A DNA stretch of 64,000 nucleotides from Shewanella sp. c952 (GTDB lineage: Bacteria > Pseudomonadota > Gammaproteobacteria > Enterobacterales > Shewanellaceae): positions 228,365 to 292,364 of the forward strand of contig NZ_BPEW01000003.1 of assembly GCF_019654975.1 (NCBI RefSeq). Direction: 5' to 3'. Positions 8,996-19,577 of this stretch are shown one piece after another (within the stretch, counting starts at the first letter, position 1; each line of letters opens with the position of its first letter). Below the pieces are notes generated by a model, which saw only the letters and a list, made by a program, of their open reading frames with translations, was not told the DNA's origin and made no database searches. Made by a program: the position numbers and the translations under genes.

Positions 8996-11689
8996 TTACT
9001 CAGCTTTAGGTTTTGCTTTCGCCTTTGGCTTAGCTTTTGGTTTAGCTTTAGCTTTCGGTTTTGCCTTCGCTTTTGCTTCAGCAACCCACTTACCGTCAAT
9101 AAACTTGGCGGTCCAGCCTGTCGCTTTACCATCGACATCCGTCGCGACATATTGTTCTTTGGTCTTACGACTAAAGCGCACTGACGCTAAGTTACCATCA
9201 TCATCAGCAACAGGTGCATCAGCAAGGTAAGCATACTTAGGCCACAACAGCTCACGATACTTCACCAACTCTTCGACCAATGGACCACGTGTTTCACGTG
9301 ATTTAGGGAAAGTGCTAGCAGCAAGGAAAATCCCCGCAGCGCCATCTCTTAATACAAAGTATGCATCTGACTTGGTACATTTAAGGTCAGGAAGATGAAT
9401 AGGATCTTCTTTTGGTGGCGCCGCTTCGCCGCTTTTCAGCAGTTTACGCGTATTCTTACATTCAGAATTGGTACAACCAAAATACTTACCAAAGCGGCCA
9501 TTTTTAAGTTCCATATCGTTTTGACAACGATCGCACTCAATAATTGGGCCTTCATAACCTTTGATCTTAAACTGACCCGCTTCAACTTCAAAGCCTTCAC
9601 ACGTCGGATTATTACCGCAGATGTGTAACTTACGGGTTTCATCGATAAGGTAGCTATCCATTGCTGTGCCACATATGCCACAACGATGTTTTGCTCTTAA
9701 CGCTTCAGTTTCGGCGTCTTCACCACTTTCACTTACCGCTTCTTCACCCGGTGTTAAGTTCAGCGTCGTCTTACAACGTTCTTTAGGTGGCAGCGCATAT
9801 CCTGAACAACCTAAGAATACCCCAGTACTACCGGTGCGGATCCCCATAGGGCGTCCACAGGTAGGGCATTTAATGTCAGTAATCACCATCTCATTCGGGC
9901 GCATTCCGCCCTCTTCAGGTGGTAACTCTGCATTCTCTAACTGCTTAGTGAAGTCTTTGTAGAATCCATTGAGTACTTTTTTCCAGTCAAGCTTACCTTG
10001 AGCAACATCATCCAATGTTTGCTCCATGCTTGCGGTAAAGTCATAGCTCATTAAATCCTGGAAACTACCGACTAACCTGTCGCTAACGATTTCGCCCATT
10101 TTCTCAGCGTAGAATCGGCGGTTATCGACTTTAACGTAACCTCGATCCTGAATGGTTGAAATAATGGTTGCATAGGTAGACGGACGACCAATCCCACGTT
10201 TTTCAAGCTCTTTAACCAAAGAGGCTTCGCTGTAACGAGCAGGTGGCTTGGTAAAGTGCTGCTTAGGCGTTAGCTCTTGCAGTGTCATCGCATCACCTTT
10301 AGCAACGACAGGCAGCGTATTGTCTTCTTCGTTCTTTTTCTTAATCGCAGTTTGTACGCGCGTCCAACCATCAAAACGTAGTGTACGCCCTGTTGCTTTT
10401 AGCTCGTAGTCACCCGCTTTAACAGTTAGACGCGTTGCATCATACTTTGCAGGTGTCATCTGACATGAAACAAACTGACGCCAGATCAACTCATATAAAC
10501 GTTGAGCATCACGCTCCATATCGCTTAGAGATGCTGCGGTTACTTTTACATTTGAAGGACGAATCGCTTCGTGCGCCTCTTGCGCGCCCTCTTTGCTACC
10601 GTAACGCAGTGGAGATTCAGGTAAATACTTATCTCCAAAATCTTTAGCAATCATCTCACGCACATTGTCTAACGCTTCTTGACTTAAGTTAGTCGAGTCA
10701 GTACGCATGTAGGTAATATGACCCGCTTCATATAAGCGCTGCGCCATCATCATGGTCTTCTTAACACCAAAACCTAAGCGCGTACTTGCCGCTTGTTGCA
10801 GTGTTGAAGTGATATATGGTGCTGATGGCTTACTTTGCGTTGCACGATCTTCTCGCGCTGCAACCACAAAGCTTGATTGCGATAATGCACTAACCGCACT
10901 GTCAGCTTGGGCTTGATTTACTGGATTAAAAGCTTTGTCTTGATACTTAACCACCTGCATTTTAAGCAGATCATTGGTTAAGGTATTTAGCTCAGCATGA
11001 ACATCCCAGAACTCTTCTGGTACGAACGCCTTAATTTCGCCTTCACGCTCAACAACCAAACGTACTGCAACAGATTGCACACGTCCCGCAGATAAACCTC
11101 GAGCAACTTTCTTCCACAACAGTGGTGATGCCATAAAGCCAACGACACGGTCTAAGAATCGACGTGCTTGCTGCGCATTGACCATATTAGTGTCGAGCAC
11201 AGATGGCTGACTAAATGCATCCTGAATGGCTGATTTAGTAATTTCGTTAAACACTACGCGTTGATAGCGAGATTCATCTCCACCAATAACCTGTTGAAGA
11301 TGCCAAGCGATCGCCTCCCCCTCTCTATCCAAATCGGTTGCGAGATAGATGTGGTCGGCTGACTCAGCAAGTGTTTGTAATTCTTTTACGACTTTCTCTT
11401 TGCCAGGAAGCGTTTGGTACTTCGCTTTCCAGCCTTTTTCGGGGTCTACTCCCATGCGGGCAACTAAAGCTTGCTTCGCTTTTAGACTCTTATACTCAGC
11501 CTTCTCCTCTGGAGACATCTTCTTGACTTCAGCAGGTGTTTTGCTCACCACCTTTGCGTCTGGACTCGACGATGTAGGCAGATCACGGATGTGACCTACA
11601 CTCGACTTAACGATGAAATCTTTGCCTAGATATTTATTAATAGTCTTGGCTTTGGCCGGTGATTCGACGATTACTAGCGATTTACCCAT
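8996..11689 (-). CDS. topA: DNA topoisomerase I
   Basis: Type IA topoisomerase of about 897 residues that relaxes negative supercoils. It begins [22 protein letters not shown] (Toprim domain, with [12 protein letters not shown] acidic motif), contains the catalytic tyrosine in [14 protein letters not shown], and has three C4 zinc ribbons (CPTCGRP..., CGICGTA..., CDRCQND...). The inner ATG is used because it gives the conserved family start; the frame stays open 16 codons upstream to an ATG at 11737, a possible alternative. The C-terminus ends in about 25 residues made almost only of Lys, Ala and Pro, a basic tail likely to bind nucleic acid. Confidence 0.96.
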   Translation of the reverse strand: MGKSLVIVESPAKAKTINKYLGKDFIVKSSVGHIRDLPTSSSPDAKVVSKTPAEVKKMSPEEKAEYKSLKAKQALVARMGVDPEKGWKAKYQTLPGKEKVVKELQTLAESADHIYLATDLDREGEAIAWHLQQVIGGDESRYQRVVFNEITKSAIQDAFSQPSVLDTNMVNAQQARRFLDRVVGFMASPLLWKKVARGLSAGRVQSVAVRLVVEREGEIKAFVPEEFWDVHAELNTLTNDLLKMQVVKYQDKAFNPVNQAQADSAVSALSQSSFVVAAREDRATQSKPSAPYITSTLQQAASTRLGFGVKKTMMMAQRLYEAGHITYMRTDSTNLSQEALDNVREMIAKDFGDKYLPESPLRYGSKEGAQEAHEAIRPSNVKVTAASLSDMERDAQRLYELIWRQFVSCQMTPAKYDATRLTVKAGDYELKATGRTLRFDGWTRVQTAIKKKNEEDNTLPVVAKGDAMTLQELTPKQHFTKPPARYSEASLVKELEKRGIGRPSTYATIISTIQDRGYVKVDNRRFYAEKMGEIVSDRLVGSFQDLMSYDFTASMEQTLDDVAQGKLDWKKVLNGFYKDFTKQLENAELPPEEGGMRPNEMVITDIKCPTCGRPMGIRTGSTGVFLGCSGYALPPKERCKTTLNLTPGEEAVSESGEDAETEALRAKHRCGICGTAMDSYLIDETRKLHICGNNPTCEGFEVEAGQFKIKGYEGPIIECDRCQNDMELKNGRFGKYFGCTNSECKNTRKLLKSGEAAPPKEDPIHLPDLKCTKSDAYFVLRDGAAGIFLAASTFPKSRETRGPLVEELVKYRELLWPKYAYLADAPVADDDGNLASVRFSRKTKEQYVATDVDGKATGWTAKFIDGKWVAEAKAKAKPKAKAKPKAKPKAKAKPKAE

Positions 11690-12023
11690 ATATTTATTTG
11701 CGCCAACAAGTTTCAAAAATCTGAAAATTGGCTCCATATATAGAGGGTTGTGTAAAGACTTTCAAGCTAATCCCTCTTTTATTTGTACTGGAGTACCATT
11801 TTTTAACCGTTTTTGAAATAAATGTGAAAAAAATTAGTGCTTATTTAAAAACTAATATTTCATTATTAGTCATCAAGCAAGTATTAGTTGTGCATTTTGA
11901 TGCAAATACACTGTTTTGAGAAAAAACCCCTACCTTGTTTAGCCTTTGAGCTTAAGTATACTGAGCTCAATAATTACAACTCAGGAATGGAAATAACACC
12001 TGAGCTACCCTAAAGGATAAAGA
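11690..12023. other. Divergent promoter region topA-astB
   Basis: This 334-base AT-rich spacer carries the promoters of topA (leftward) and astB (rightward). It has the inverted repeat ACTAAT...ATTAGT at 11851-11870 and a candidate ArgR half-operator at 11891-11904. No further gene was seen. Confidence 0.5.
11891..11904 (+). promoter_or_regulatory. Candidate ArgR box upstream of astB
   Basis: TGCATTTTGATGCA is a palindrome close to the ArgR consensus TGAATWWWWATTCA, differing at three positions, two of which (C at 3, G at 12) occur in known ATGCA-type half sites. It lies about 120 bases before astB, an arginine-catabolism gene that ArgR controls in enterobacteria. No second box at the usual spacing is visible, so this is tentative. 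Confidence 0.3.
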
Positions 12024-13361
12024 ATGAAGCATTTTGAAGCCAATTTCGACGGACTCGTTGGCCCGACACATAATTACGCGGGTTTGTCATTCGGAAACGT
12101 TGCCTCTTTAAACAACGCTGCCGCGACATCTAGCCCTAAAGATGCTGCCAAACAAGGGATCAAAAAAGCCAAAGCACTTGCAGACTTAGGTTTAGTACAA
12201 GGCATGTTTGCTCCTCAAGAGCGCCCAGACCTTCACACACTGCGTAGAATCGGTTTTACCGGCTCTGATGCTGAAGTATTAAATAAAGCCGCCAAAGAGG
12301 CTCCTGCGCTGTTACGTGCATGCTGCAGTGCTTCAAGTATGTGGACAGCTAATGCAGCAACAGTATCACCTAGTGCCGATACTCACGATGGTAAACTGCA
12401 TTTTACCCCTGCAAACTTAGTCGACAAACTGCATCGTAGTATTGAGCCTGTCACTACTGGAAATATTCTGCAAGCTACGTTTAACGATAGCCGCTATTTC
12501 AAACACCACCAACATTTACCAGAACATACTAGTTTTGGTGATGAGGGCGCAGCCAACCATACACGTCTTTGTAGTGAGTATGGCCATGCAGGCATCGAGT
12601 TATTCGTTTATGGCCAAGAAGCGACGAATCCTTCGGCACCAAAACCACAAAAGTTTCCTGCACGCCAGACCCTAGAAGCCTCACAAGCCATTGCTCGTCT
12701 TCACCAGCTAGATGATGACGGTACGGTGTACATGCAACAAAATCCTGATATCATCGATCAAGGTGTATTCCATAACGACGTTATTGCTGTTGGTAACCAA
12801 AATGTACTGTTCTACCATGAGCAAGCATTTTTAAATACCCAAGCCAAACTTGAAGAGATAAAGCGTAAGTTTGGTGAATCACCACTGCATTTTGTTGAAG
12901 TGCCAACCGCTAAAGTGGCGATTCAGGATGCAGTTAAGAGCTACCTGTTTAACACTCAAGTAGTGACATTACCTTCAGGTGAAATGGCGATTATCGCGCC
13001 AACAAACTGTCAAGAAAACCCAGCAGTTCATGCATACTTAAATGAGCTAGTGACATTAGGCTCGCCTATCAAACAAGTGCACTACTTTGATGTGAAGCAG
13101 AGTATGCAAAATGGCGGTGGCCCCGCGTGTTTGCGTCTTCGAGTGGCGATGAATCAAGATGAAGTTGCTGCAGTAAACCAAAACACTATGATGAACGATG
13201 CACTATTCGCACGTCTTAACCTTTGGGTTGATAAGCATTATCGTGACCGTTTAAGCGTGGCGGATCTCGCTGATCCACAATTGGTAATGGAATCACGTAC
13301 AGCGCTTGATGAGCTTACCCAGATCATGAAGCTTGGCAGTGTTTATCAGTTCCAGAGATAA
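12024..13361 (+). CDS. astB: N-succinylarginine dihydrolase AstB
   Basis: A 445-residue enzyme of the arginine succinyltransferase pathway: it hydrolyses N2-succinylarginine to succinylornithine, CO2 and two ammonia. The start [22 protein letters not shown] is diagnostic, as are [25 protein letters not shown] and [12 protein letters not shown], which hold the His and Cys catalytic residues of this amidinotransferase-fold family. AAAGGATAAAG precedes the ATG. It stands alone here; the other ast genes are not in the window. Confidence 0.96.
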   Translation: MKHFEANFDGLVGPTHNYAGLSFGNVASLNNAAATSSPKDAAKQGIKKAKALADLGLVQGMFAPQERPDLHTLRRIGFTGSDAEVLNKAAKEAPALLRACCSASSMWTANAATVSPSADTHDGKLHFTPANLVDKLHRSIEPVTTGNILQATFNDSRYFKHHQHLPEHTSFGDEGAANHTRLCSEYGHAGIELFVYGQEATNPSAPKPQKFPARQTLEASQAIARLHQLDDDGTVYMQQNPDIIDQGVFHNDVIAVGNQNVLFYHEQAFLNTQAKLEEIKRKFGESPLHFVEVPTAKVAIQDAVKSYLFNTQVVTLPSGEMAIIAPTNCQENPAVHAYLNELVTLGSPIKQVHYFDVKQSMQNGGGPACLRLRVAMNQDEVAAVNQNTMMNDALFARLNLWVDKHYRDRLSVADLADPQLVMESRTALDELTQIMKLGSVYQFQR

Positions 13362-13744
13362 ATCTGTCTTAAACTTATTCGGATAAGTAGAGAGGGCACC
13401 GTGCGTCGATATATTCAGTACCTTCTCTTTATTATTAGTCATAAATAGCTTGGTCAAGCGTCGTTATAATTATCTATCAATTTAATTAGTATCCAGATAT
13501 TTTTGGCACGCCAACTAAAACGCGTACCAAAAAAACGCGACGTTCAAAATCAACGGTGTTCTAATAACACGTTATAGAATCACAAACCCTGCCCCCACAA
13601 CAGATTGAACTAATTAGCATTTCTATGGAATAAAAAATCCCTAACAGAAAACTGATAAGGATTTATTCTTCACCAACTAGGTAACTATATTTTCATCAAG
13701 CAATCTAGATATCTCAACTTACAAAGCTGCTAGGCACGAATCTA
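13362..13744. other. Convergent intergenic region astB-lipoprotein gene
   Basis: 383 bases with no gene recognised. It contains a probable leftward terminator at 13631-13668; no clear terminator for astB was found. Confidence 0.5.
13631..13668 (-). terminator. Probable terminator of the Ig-repeat lipoprotein gene
   Basis: On the minus strand AATCCTTATCAG pairs imperfectly with CTGTTAGGGATT around TTTT and is followed by TTTTATT. It sits about 75 bases after the stop codon. Confidence 0.5.
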
Positions 13745-16168
13745 TTAATGTATAGTCATAGGTATAGTGGCTATGAGTGTTATATCACCTTTCAGAGTTA
13801 CTGCTTCAATAACAAGTGAACCAGATTCGGGTTCATCAGCACCTTTTATCACAACACTATAAGATAAAGCGCCATTTCTGTTAGTAGAAGCAATCGTGAA
13901 CGTACCGTTACTTGCCAATTCGCCAATTGACGGTTTAAAGGTTAAAATAGTCCCCGACGGTAACGGTTGGTTATGTAAATCGCTCACTATAATAGATACC
14001 CCACCAGTAGACTTACCTATAATATCGAGTGTGCTATTGTCATTAAGACCGTCGCAAACATCATCTTCACCAGCTTCGTCGATACAACTATCGGATATCA
14101 CTGGAGTCGATGCATAGGCTGCACTACCAGCCATCACAATAACAGCGCTAGCTCGAACGTTTAATGACTTGTTTATTGAACATCCAGAATGAGCCGTCCC
14201 ATTGACATCAAGTGCACATAAACTACCGTTATACAAGCCATCTGCATTATCAAAAACGCCATTGTTATTAAAATCAACAAACGTTTCTAAATCACCACCT
14301 TCTTCGCGTGTTACTTTTGGGTTATAAACAGTATCTTCATTGTGATCAACAAATGCTTCTGATAAGTCGAAACTCTGACCTGAAACATCAGGTTTTGTTT
14401 TAAAATCAGATTCTTCAGCAGCATCAAAACGCCCATTACCATTTGTATCAGGGAACGATTCCTCTCCTATCGCTGTTGCTAGTATAGTAACACGCCCACC
14501 ATAAGGCTGACCTAATTGAGGAGCAAGTGAAGGTTCTCCATCTAATATTGCACCAGTCGGCCTTGGATTTTGACTCGTCCATTTAACAGAACATTTGCCA
14601 TTCAATGTCACACAAGATGGTTCAATTGAGCCACCTTCCGTTGTAAATGACACAGCAGTCCCGTCTGGTACTGGGTTATTAAAAGCATCTGCAAGCCTGG
14701 CAGTAACGTTAACTTCAGTACCGTCATAATCCCAAGCTTCTGGAGTAGCATTATCAACAGATAATGAAAAACTGTCTTGATCTGGCAAGCCTGTAGAAAT
14801 AACGAGGAGGTTTGACTGACTTGAAATTTCAGGTATTTTCCCCTCCACTAATGCTGTAACTCTCACAGATGTTGCAACTGAACCTGAGTTAACAACAGTT
14901 TGTGCAATACCGCTTGCATCTGTTGTAGCATATTCAGGATCTAATTCAATATTACCCGTCATAGTATTGAGTGAGAAATTAACACGCTGATTTTTAACCG
15001 GATTACCATTACTATCGAGCACTTTAAATTTGACAGTTGAAGCTTCTGTACCTCCGGTGCCCTTTAAGCGAATATTCTCCGGCACCGCTTCAACAAAATA
15101 GACACTTCCAACACTAGCAGGTAACACTGTTAATTGACCTGATGCCGACAGAGCTTTGCCTCCTACATTAGCGCTGACGTTTACGGTATCTTCACCAACA
15201 CAACCTTTAGATAGATATGTACTAGTAGCAATACCATTGACAGCGATAACAGGTGAGCTAATTTCAGCTTCTGGTGAAGATTTAGCAGAGCATACCGATG
15301 AAAAAATAACTTCGGCAGGCTCTGTAAATATCTTTCCTTCATCATCTTGGAGTGATACAGAAATACTTGCGGTACCACCAGCTGACACGCTAACTGGAGA
15401 AATCGAAGCTACGCCTGATTCAAAAGGGGTGCCACTACCCATAAGCACATTTGTGGCGCCAATAGTAAATGGTAAACTAGCGGTTTCACCTGATAACAAC
15501 GTCACAGTTGCATTAGCGGCCCCAGGATCTGCTCCTGCCAATATTTGCACTGATGCCTCTCCCTCTTTAGTTACTGCAGTGTTAATAGGGATCTCCCCAC
15601 GACTTGTAGAAAAAGTTACAATAGTTTCTTTAGAAAGCCCTGTAACTTTCGCGACTAAAAAACCAGGTGATAAACTGCTAATGCCCGATGTAAGTTCACC
15701 GTTTTCATCGACCAGTGTTATTGCAACGGAAGGGCCATTACCATCGGCCTCGCCGCCATTGCCAACCATAGTGACAGGGATTGTAGCCTTTTCACCCGAA
15801 GAGATAGTTGCAGTTATCTCTGCACCAGTAGCTATGGAACCGGTATTCAATTCAATCTTAGCTACTCCATCAGTGTCAGTTGACACATCTCCTGTAGCCG
15901 GATCAAATGTGCCATAGGTGTCATTATTTAGTTTAAAGGACACTAAAGTACTTATTGCAGTACCATTTGAGTCCGTTACTTTTGCCGTAATCTCAGCGTT
16001 ATTATCAACCGAAATTTTCGTGTTTGTAGTACTTAATGCTACCGATATTGTGACTGGGCTCGGCGTTCCTCCATCATCAGGATCAGCAGAAAGACTTCCA
16101 CCACCTCCACAACCAACGAGAAAAAACGACCATATTAACGCAATAAAAACACTATAAGCTGACTTCAT
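13745..16168 (-). CDS. Ig-like (Big_1 type) repeat lipoprotein with calcium-loop segments
   Basis: An 807-residue surface-type lipoprotein. Residues 1-20 form a lipoprotein signal (basic start, FIALIWSFF core, lipobox LVGC with Cys20), followed by a Gly/Ser/Asp linker. The rest is a chain of bacterial Ig-like domains with the recurring pattern of 'D.NG.a...' turns and 'TDadGvA.i.l.tGs.a...' strands seen in invasin/intimin group 1 domains, at least six of them. Between about residues 572 and 641 lie three Asp/Asn-rich loops (DTNGNGRFDAAE, DHNEDTVYNP, DFNNNGVFDNADG) resembling EF-hand or dockerin calcium loops. No enzyme domain is seen; an adhesive or structural outer-membrane role is inferred. 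It has no obvious operon partner. Confidence 0.85.
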   Translation of the reverse strand: MKSAYSVFIALIWSFFLVGCGGGGSLSADPDDGGTPSPVTISVALSTTNTKISVDNNAEITAKVTDSNGTAISTLVSFKLNNDTYGTFDPATGDVSTDTDGVAKIELNTGSIATGAEITATISSGEKATIPVTMVGNGGEADGNGPSVAITLVDENGELTSGISSLSPGFLVAKVTGLSKETIVTFSTSRGEIPINTAVTKEGEASVQILAGADPGAANATVTLLSGETASLPFTIGATNVLMGSGTPFESGVASISPVSVSAGGTASISVSLQDDEGKIFTEPAEVIFSSVCSAKSSPEAEISSPVIAVNGIATSTYLSKGCVGEDTVNVSANVGGKALSASGQLTVLPASVGSVYFVEAVPENIRLKGTGGTEASTVKFKVLDSNGNPVKNQRVNFSLNTMTGNIELDPEYATTDASGIAQTVVNSGSVATSVRVTALVEGKIPEISSQSNLLVISTGLPDQDSFSLSVDNATPEAWDYDGTEVNVTARLADAFNNPVPDGTAVSFTTEGGSIEPSCVTLNGKCSVKWTSQNPRPTGAILDGEPSLAPQLGQPYGGRVTILATAIGEESFPDTNGNGRFDAAEESDFKTKPDVSGQSFDLSEAFVDHNEDTVYNPKVTREEGGDLETFVDFNNNGVFDNADGLYNGSLCALDVNGTAHSGCSINKSLNVRASAVIVMAGSAAYASTPVISDSCIDEAGEDDVCDGLNDNSTLDIIGKSTGGVSIIVSDLHNQPLPSGTILTFKPSIGELASNGTFTIASTNRNGALSYSVVIKGADEPESGSLVIEAVTLKGDITLIATIPMTIH

Positions 16169-16386
16169 TGTCAGACTCCCTGTTACTCTGATTATAATAT
16201 CTGGTAATTATCTGATTACCTAGATGACAACACTACACAATTTACTAGCAACTTATCTACCACGAAAGGTAGTAAATTTCTAAATTTCATCAAAAACTTT
16301 AACTTTAACACCATTTCAACTGGGGCTCTTTCTTGCTAGGCTTTAATGCGCAAATTGAAAAGCATAAAAATTATACAGGAAGCACT

Positions 16387-17703
16387 ATGTCTGCTACGAA
16401 ATCAAAAAAGCTTGGGCTAACGAGTAAAATTTTACTCGGCATGTTCTCAGGTATTGTTTTAGGGTTACTTCTTCGTAATCTTTTCCCTGAAAGTGAATTC
16501 ATCAAAGATTACATCACCGAAGGCTTCTTAAATGTCATCGGTACTATCTTCATCTCAAGTTTGAAAATGTTAGTTGTCCCCTTAGTATTTGTATCGCTAG
16601 TTTGTGGTACATGTTCGTTAAGCGAACCGTCTAAGTTAGGTCGACTCGGTGGCAAGACCATCGCGTTCTACCTTTTTACCACCGCGATTGCACTTTCAAT
16701 GGCGATCCTCATCGCAATTGCAGTTCATCCAGGTCATGCGACCTTGGTAACTGAGAGCATGCATTTTGATGCTAAACAGGCGCCAAGCTTGGCTGATGTG
16801 ATCATTAATATCGTGCCAACCAACCCTCTGCAGGCGATGAGTGAAGGCAACATGCTTCAAATCATCATATTTGCGGTTATTTTTGGTTTTGCTATCTCAC
16901 ATATCGGTGAACGCGGAAAACGCGTTGCAGCGCTATTTACAGACCTTAACGAAGTTATCATGCGCGTAGTTACGCTAATCATGCAACTTGCGCCTTATGG
17001 TGTATTTGCTTTGATGGCAAAGCTAGCATTAACGCTCGGTATGGAAACCTTTGGTAGTGTGGTGCAATACTTCTTTGTGGTACTGGGTGTATTACTTATC
17101 CATGCCTTCATCGTGTATCCAACATTACTAAAAGTATTCTCTGGTTTAAGTCCATTTACCTTCATCCGTAAAATTCGTGACGTACAGCTATTCGCATTCA
17201 GTACCGCAAGTTCAAACGCAACCTTACCAGTAACGATTGAAACGGCTGAGCACCGTATGGGTGTCGATAATAAGATTGCTTCATTCACTCTGCCACTTGG
17301 TGCAACCATCAACATGGATGGCACCGCGATTATGCAAGGTGTTGCAACGGTATTTATCGCCCAAGTATTTGGTATTGAATTGACCATTACTGATTATGCG
17401 ATGGTCGTTGTAACTGCGACTCTTGCTTCAATCGGTACAGCGGGTGTGCCTGGTGTTGGTCTTATTATGCTGGCAATGGTGCTAAACCAAGTAGGTCTTC
17501 CTGTAGAAGGTATCGCATTGATTATCGGCGTGGACAGACTACTTGATATGGTGCGTACTGCGGTGAACGTTACTGGTGATACGGTAGCAACCGTGGTCAT
17601 TGCTAAATCTGAAAATGAGTTTGATGAAAAAGTTTTCAACGACACTCAAGCAGGTAAAGTTGCACCAGGTTTTAACGCACAGGTTCATGCTGAAGAAAAG
17701 TAA
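16387..17703 (+). CDS. Dicarboxylate/amino acid:cation symporter (DAACS family)
   Basis: A 438-residue inner-membrane carrier of the glutamate/dicarboxylate symporter family (GltP, DctA, GltPh relatives), with about eight membrane segments and two re-entrant hairpins. Diagnostic stretches are the serine-rich hairpin FSTASSNATLPVT, the cation-site motif NMDGTA, and the DRLLDMVRTAVNVTGD segment near the end that binds substrate. The ATG at 16387 is preferred because AGGA lies upstream and the conserved part begins soon after; an earlier TTG at 16333 is open but unlikely. Substrate is probably glutamate, aspartate or a C4-dicarboxylate; sequence alone does not settle it. Confidence 0.9.
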   Translation: MSATKSKKLGLTSKILLGMFSGIVLGLLLRNLFPESEFIKDYITEGFLNVIGTIFISSLKMLVVPLVFVSLVCGTCSLSEPSKLGRLGGKTIAFYLFTTAIALSMAILIAIAVHPGHATLVTESMHFDAKQAPSLADVIINIVPTNPLQAMSEGNMLQIIIFAVIFGFAISHIGERGKRVAALFTDLNEVIMRVVTLIMQLAPYGVFALMAKLALTLGMETFGSVVQYFFVVLGVLLIHAFIVYPTLLKVFSGLSPFTFIRKIRDVQLFAFSTASSNATLPVTIETAEHRMGVDNKIASFTLPLGATINMDGTAIMQGVATVFIAQVFGIELTITDYAMVVVTATLASIGTAGVPGVGLIMLAMVLNQVGLPVEGIALIIGVDRLLDMVRTAVNVTGDTVATVVIAKSENEFDEKVFNDTQAGKVAPGFNAQVHAEEK

Positions 17704-17716
17704 TACTAATTTAGCA

Positions 17717-17749
17717 TGAAAAAAGGCGCCTCTGTGGCGCCTTTTTTAT
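17717..17749 (+). terminator. Terminator after the symporter gene
   Basis: AAAAGGCGCC and GGCGCCTTTT pair around TCTGT and run into TTATT, a strong intrinsic terminator. Confidence 0.9.
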
Positions 17750-17945
17750 TGCGCTTTTTTAGCTGCGAGTTCCTCAATTTAGCGATATGACAATATTAAG
17801 CCTCTCAACAGTCAGGCTCATATGTCTCTTGCAGTAGCACTGTGCGCGACTTTAAAGACTATTGCGATAAACACTTATCAGTATGGTATTGCAGAGCGTG
17901 TAATGACCCCCTTCGCCCTAATGACTAGCATTAACTCTTAGATAC

Positions 17946-17983
17946 CAAAAAGGCATAACTTGTTCATCAAGTTATGCCTTTCA
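17946..17983 (-). terminator. Terminator after gsk
   Basis: On the minus strand AGGCATAACTTG pairs with CAAGTTATGCCT around ATGAA, followed by TTTTTGG. Confidence 0.85.
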
Positions 17984-18020
17984 ATTAATCTATCTCTAAC
18001 CCGTCAAAAAGACTGTAGTG

Positions 18021-19325
18021 TTAACGTTCCCAGTATGACTCTTCTAGGCTATCTTCACGCTCTGGTAAGCCGCGTGATAATCTTGGGCTGTGCTGTGCAA
18101 GTACCTCATATGCAACGCGGTTAGCGTACTTACAGATCTGCGAGAACGACGAATAGCATAGACCATCACGATTATGTTTACTTGAGCCCGGCACGTTGGT
18201 CTTATGGAATCGATTAGACGCTAGATCATGCAATAACGCTGCTAATGCACCATCTCCAGCACCATTAGTGTTACGGATTTTTTCTGGACCGCCCATATAC
18301 GGTGAAATATGCGCGTACACTTTAAGCGGTGACTCACAATCAGCTTTCAACTTAGGACGAGAGAACTCATAACGGTTGAACTCTGGAATTGCGCCAGGTA
18401 ACAAGGTATGACTTGTTTCACGTTTTTCTGAATCTTCAGTATAACCTGCAGTATAAAGCCCTAAAGGCCCTGCTGTGGTTAATACCATGTCACACCACTC
18501 TAAAGCAGCTTCACTGGCTTGTAGCGGATCTTTAAAGCCCGTTAATGCTTCGCCTTCATCTTCATTCATCGCAAGAATCGTTACATGTTCCTGAATAAAG
18601 CGCTGCCACCATTTAGGATCTTCTTCAATTAAGAAACGCGTGCCTAAAGTAAGGACTACTGGCACTTCGGCCGCTTTAGCGTATTCAATTGCTTTCATCG
18701 CTGCATCAGTGATTTTATCTTCACCACTGGCGCGCATTAGATATGCCGTTAAGATCAGTGCTGAACCACCTTGAACAATATCTTTATCGATATACTCTGG
18801 CGTCAATTTATCCATTGAACCTTTGCTGATAGCAAAAGTACGCTCACCGCATTCTGAAATCAAAGTGAAGCAACGGCCGATAGGACCTGCAACTGGCTGT
18901 AGTTGGTTCAAGTCGACTTTTGATGAAGTATTGCAAAGGTAGCGATAGGCGTAGCTACCGATCTCGATGTTTCGGCTCATAACGCCAAACAGAACAGAGC
19001 GATCATCGGCAAGAATCGAATAGTTGTGTACTGTGTTGCCGATGGTTCCACCCGCAAACTCGTCACTGACAAGTTCACGATCTTTTAATTCGTTATACAA
19101 AGCGTGCGCCTTGTCATCATCTATCAAAGTCGAATTGCCCTTCGGTAACTCATAGCGACTCAGTAACTCATCTTCCACTTTGGCTTCAATGTCTACTAAT
19201 GTTTGGTCGATACCAGACACATAGGTAGAAATTGGCTGAGGCTGCTGGATCAACTGTGCTAATAGCGGATCACGGTTTTTAACTGGAAAATAATGTTTAG
19301 ACTTACGCTGACCTGGAAACTTCAT
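18021..19325 (-). CDS. gsk: Inosine-guanosine kinase
   Basis: A 434-residue PfkB-family nucleoside kinase that phosphorylates inosine and guanosine in purine salvage. From MKFPGQRKSKHYFPV to LPEREDSLEESYW it tracks E. coli Gsk closely; the sugar-kinase signature is NTNGAGDGALAALLHD with the catalytic aspartate, and FAGGTIGNT is near the N-terminus. Start chosen at MKFPG, eight codons inside the longest frame, because GAGAG sits just upstream and homologues begin there. It is the last gene of the apt-to-gsk synteny block. Confidence 0.96.
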   Translation of the reverse strand: MKFPGQRKSKHYFPVKNRDPLLAQLIQQPQPISTYVSGIDQTLVDIEAKVEDELLSRYELPKGNSTLIDDDKAHALYNELKDRELVSDEFAGGTIGNTVHNYSILADDRSVLFGVMSRNIEIGSYAYRYLCNTSSKVDLNQLQPVAGPIGRCFTLISECGERTFAISKGSMDKLTPEYIDKDIVQGGSALILTAYLMRASGEDKITDAAMKAIEYAKAAEVPVVLTLGTRFLIEEDPKWWQRFIQEHVTILAMNEDEGEALTGFKDPLQASEAALEWCDMVLTTAGPLGLYTAGYTEDSEKRETSHTLLPGAIPEFNRYEFSRPKLKADCESPLKVYAHISPYMGGPEKIRNTNGAGDGALAALLHDLASNRFHKTNVPGSSKHNRDGLCYSSFSQICKYANRVAYEVLAQHSPRLSRGLPEREDSLEESYWER

Positions 19326-19577
19326 ATTGAGCTCTCTTTCATTCGGCATCCATGCAAAAGATAATTATACGGGTAAGTAATCACAAGTTATTGCGCTTAG
19401 CTTTAACAAATAACTCATGGTTTTAAAATTCTAGCAGCCTAAAATACTAACGCGTCTCATAAATTAACCATGACCAAACACTCTCAGTGCTAAATCATAA
19501 GCAGAGACAAAAAAGGCGGGGAATTCTACCATACCCAGCCTCTTACGCCAGTTGAAATCACTGACTAGCCATTAAAT

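Larger units (their letters stand above)
17704..18020. other. Convergent intergenic region with two terminators
   Basis: 317 bases between the symporter gene and gsk. It contains one terminator for each gene (17717-17749 and 17946-17983). A 39-codon ATG frame at 17822-17941 is present but is not supported by any recognised similarity. Confidence 0.5.

Noticed and set aside
15156..15917. 253-codon plus-strand frame inside the Ig-repeat lipoprotein gene
   Set aside because: Antisense shadow; the minus strand encodes a coherent repeat protein with a lipobox.
17822..17941. 39-codon ATG frame between the symporter gene and gsk
   Set aside because: Weak ribosome site, no recognisable feature; it lies between two convergent terminators.
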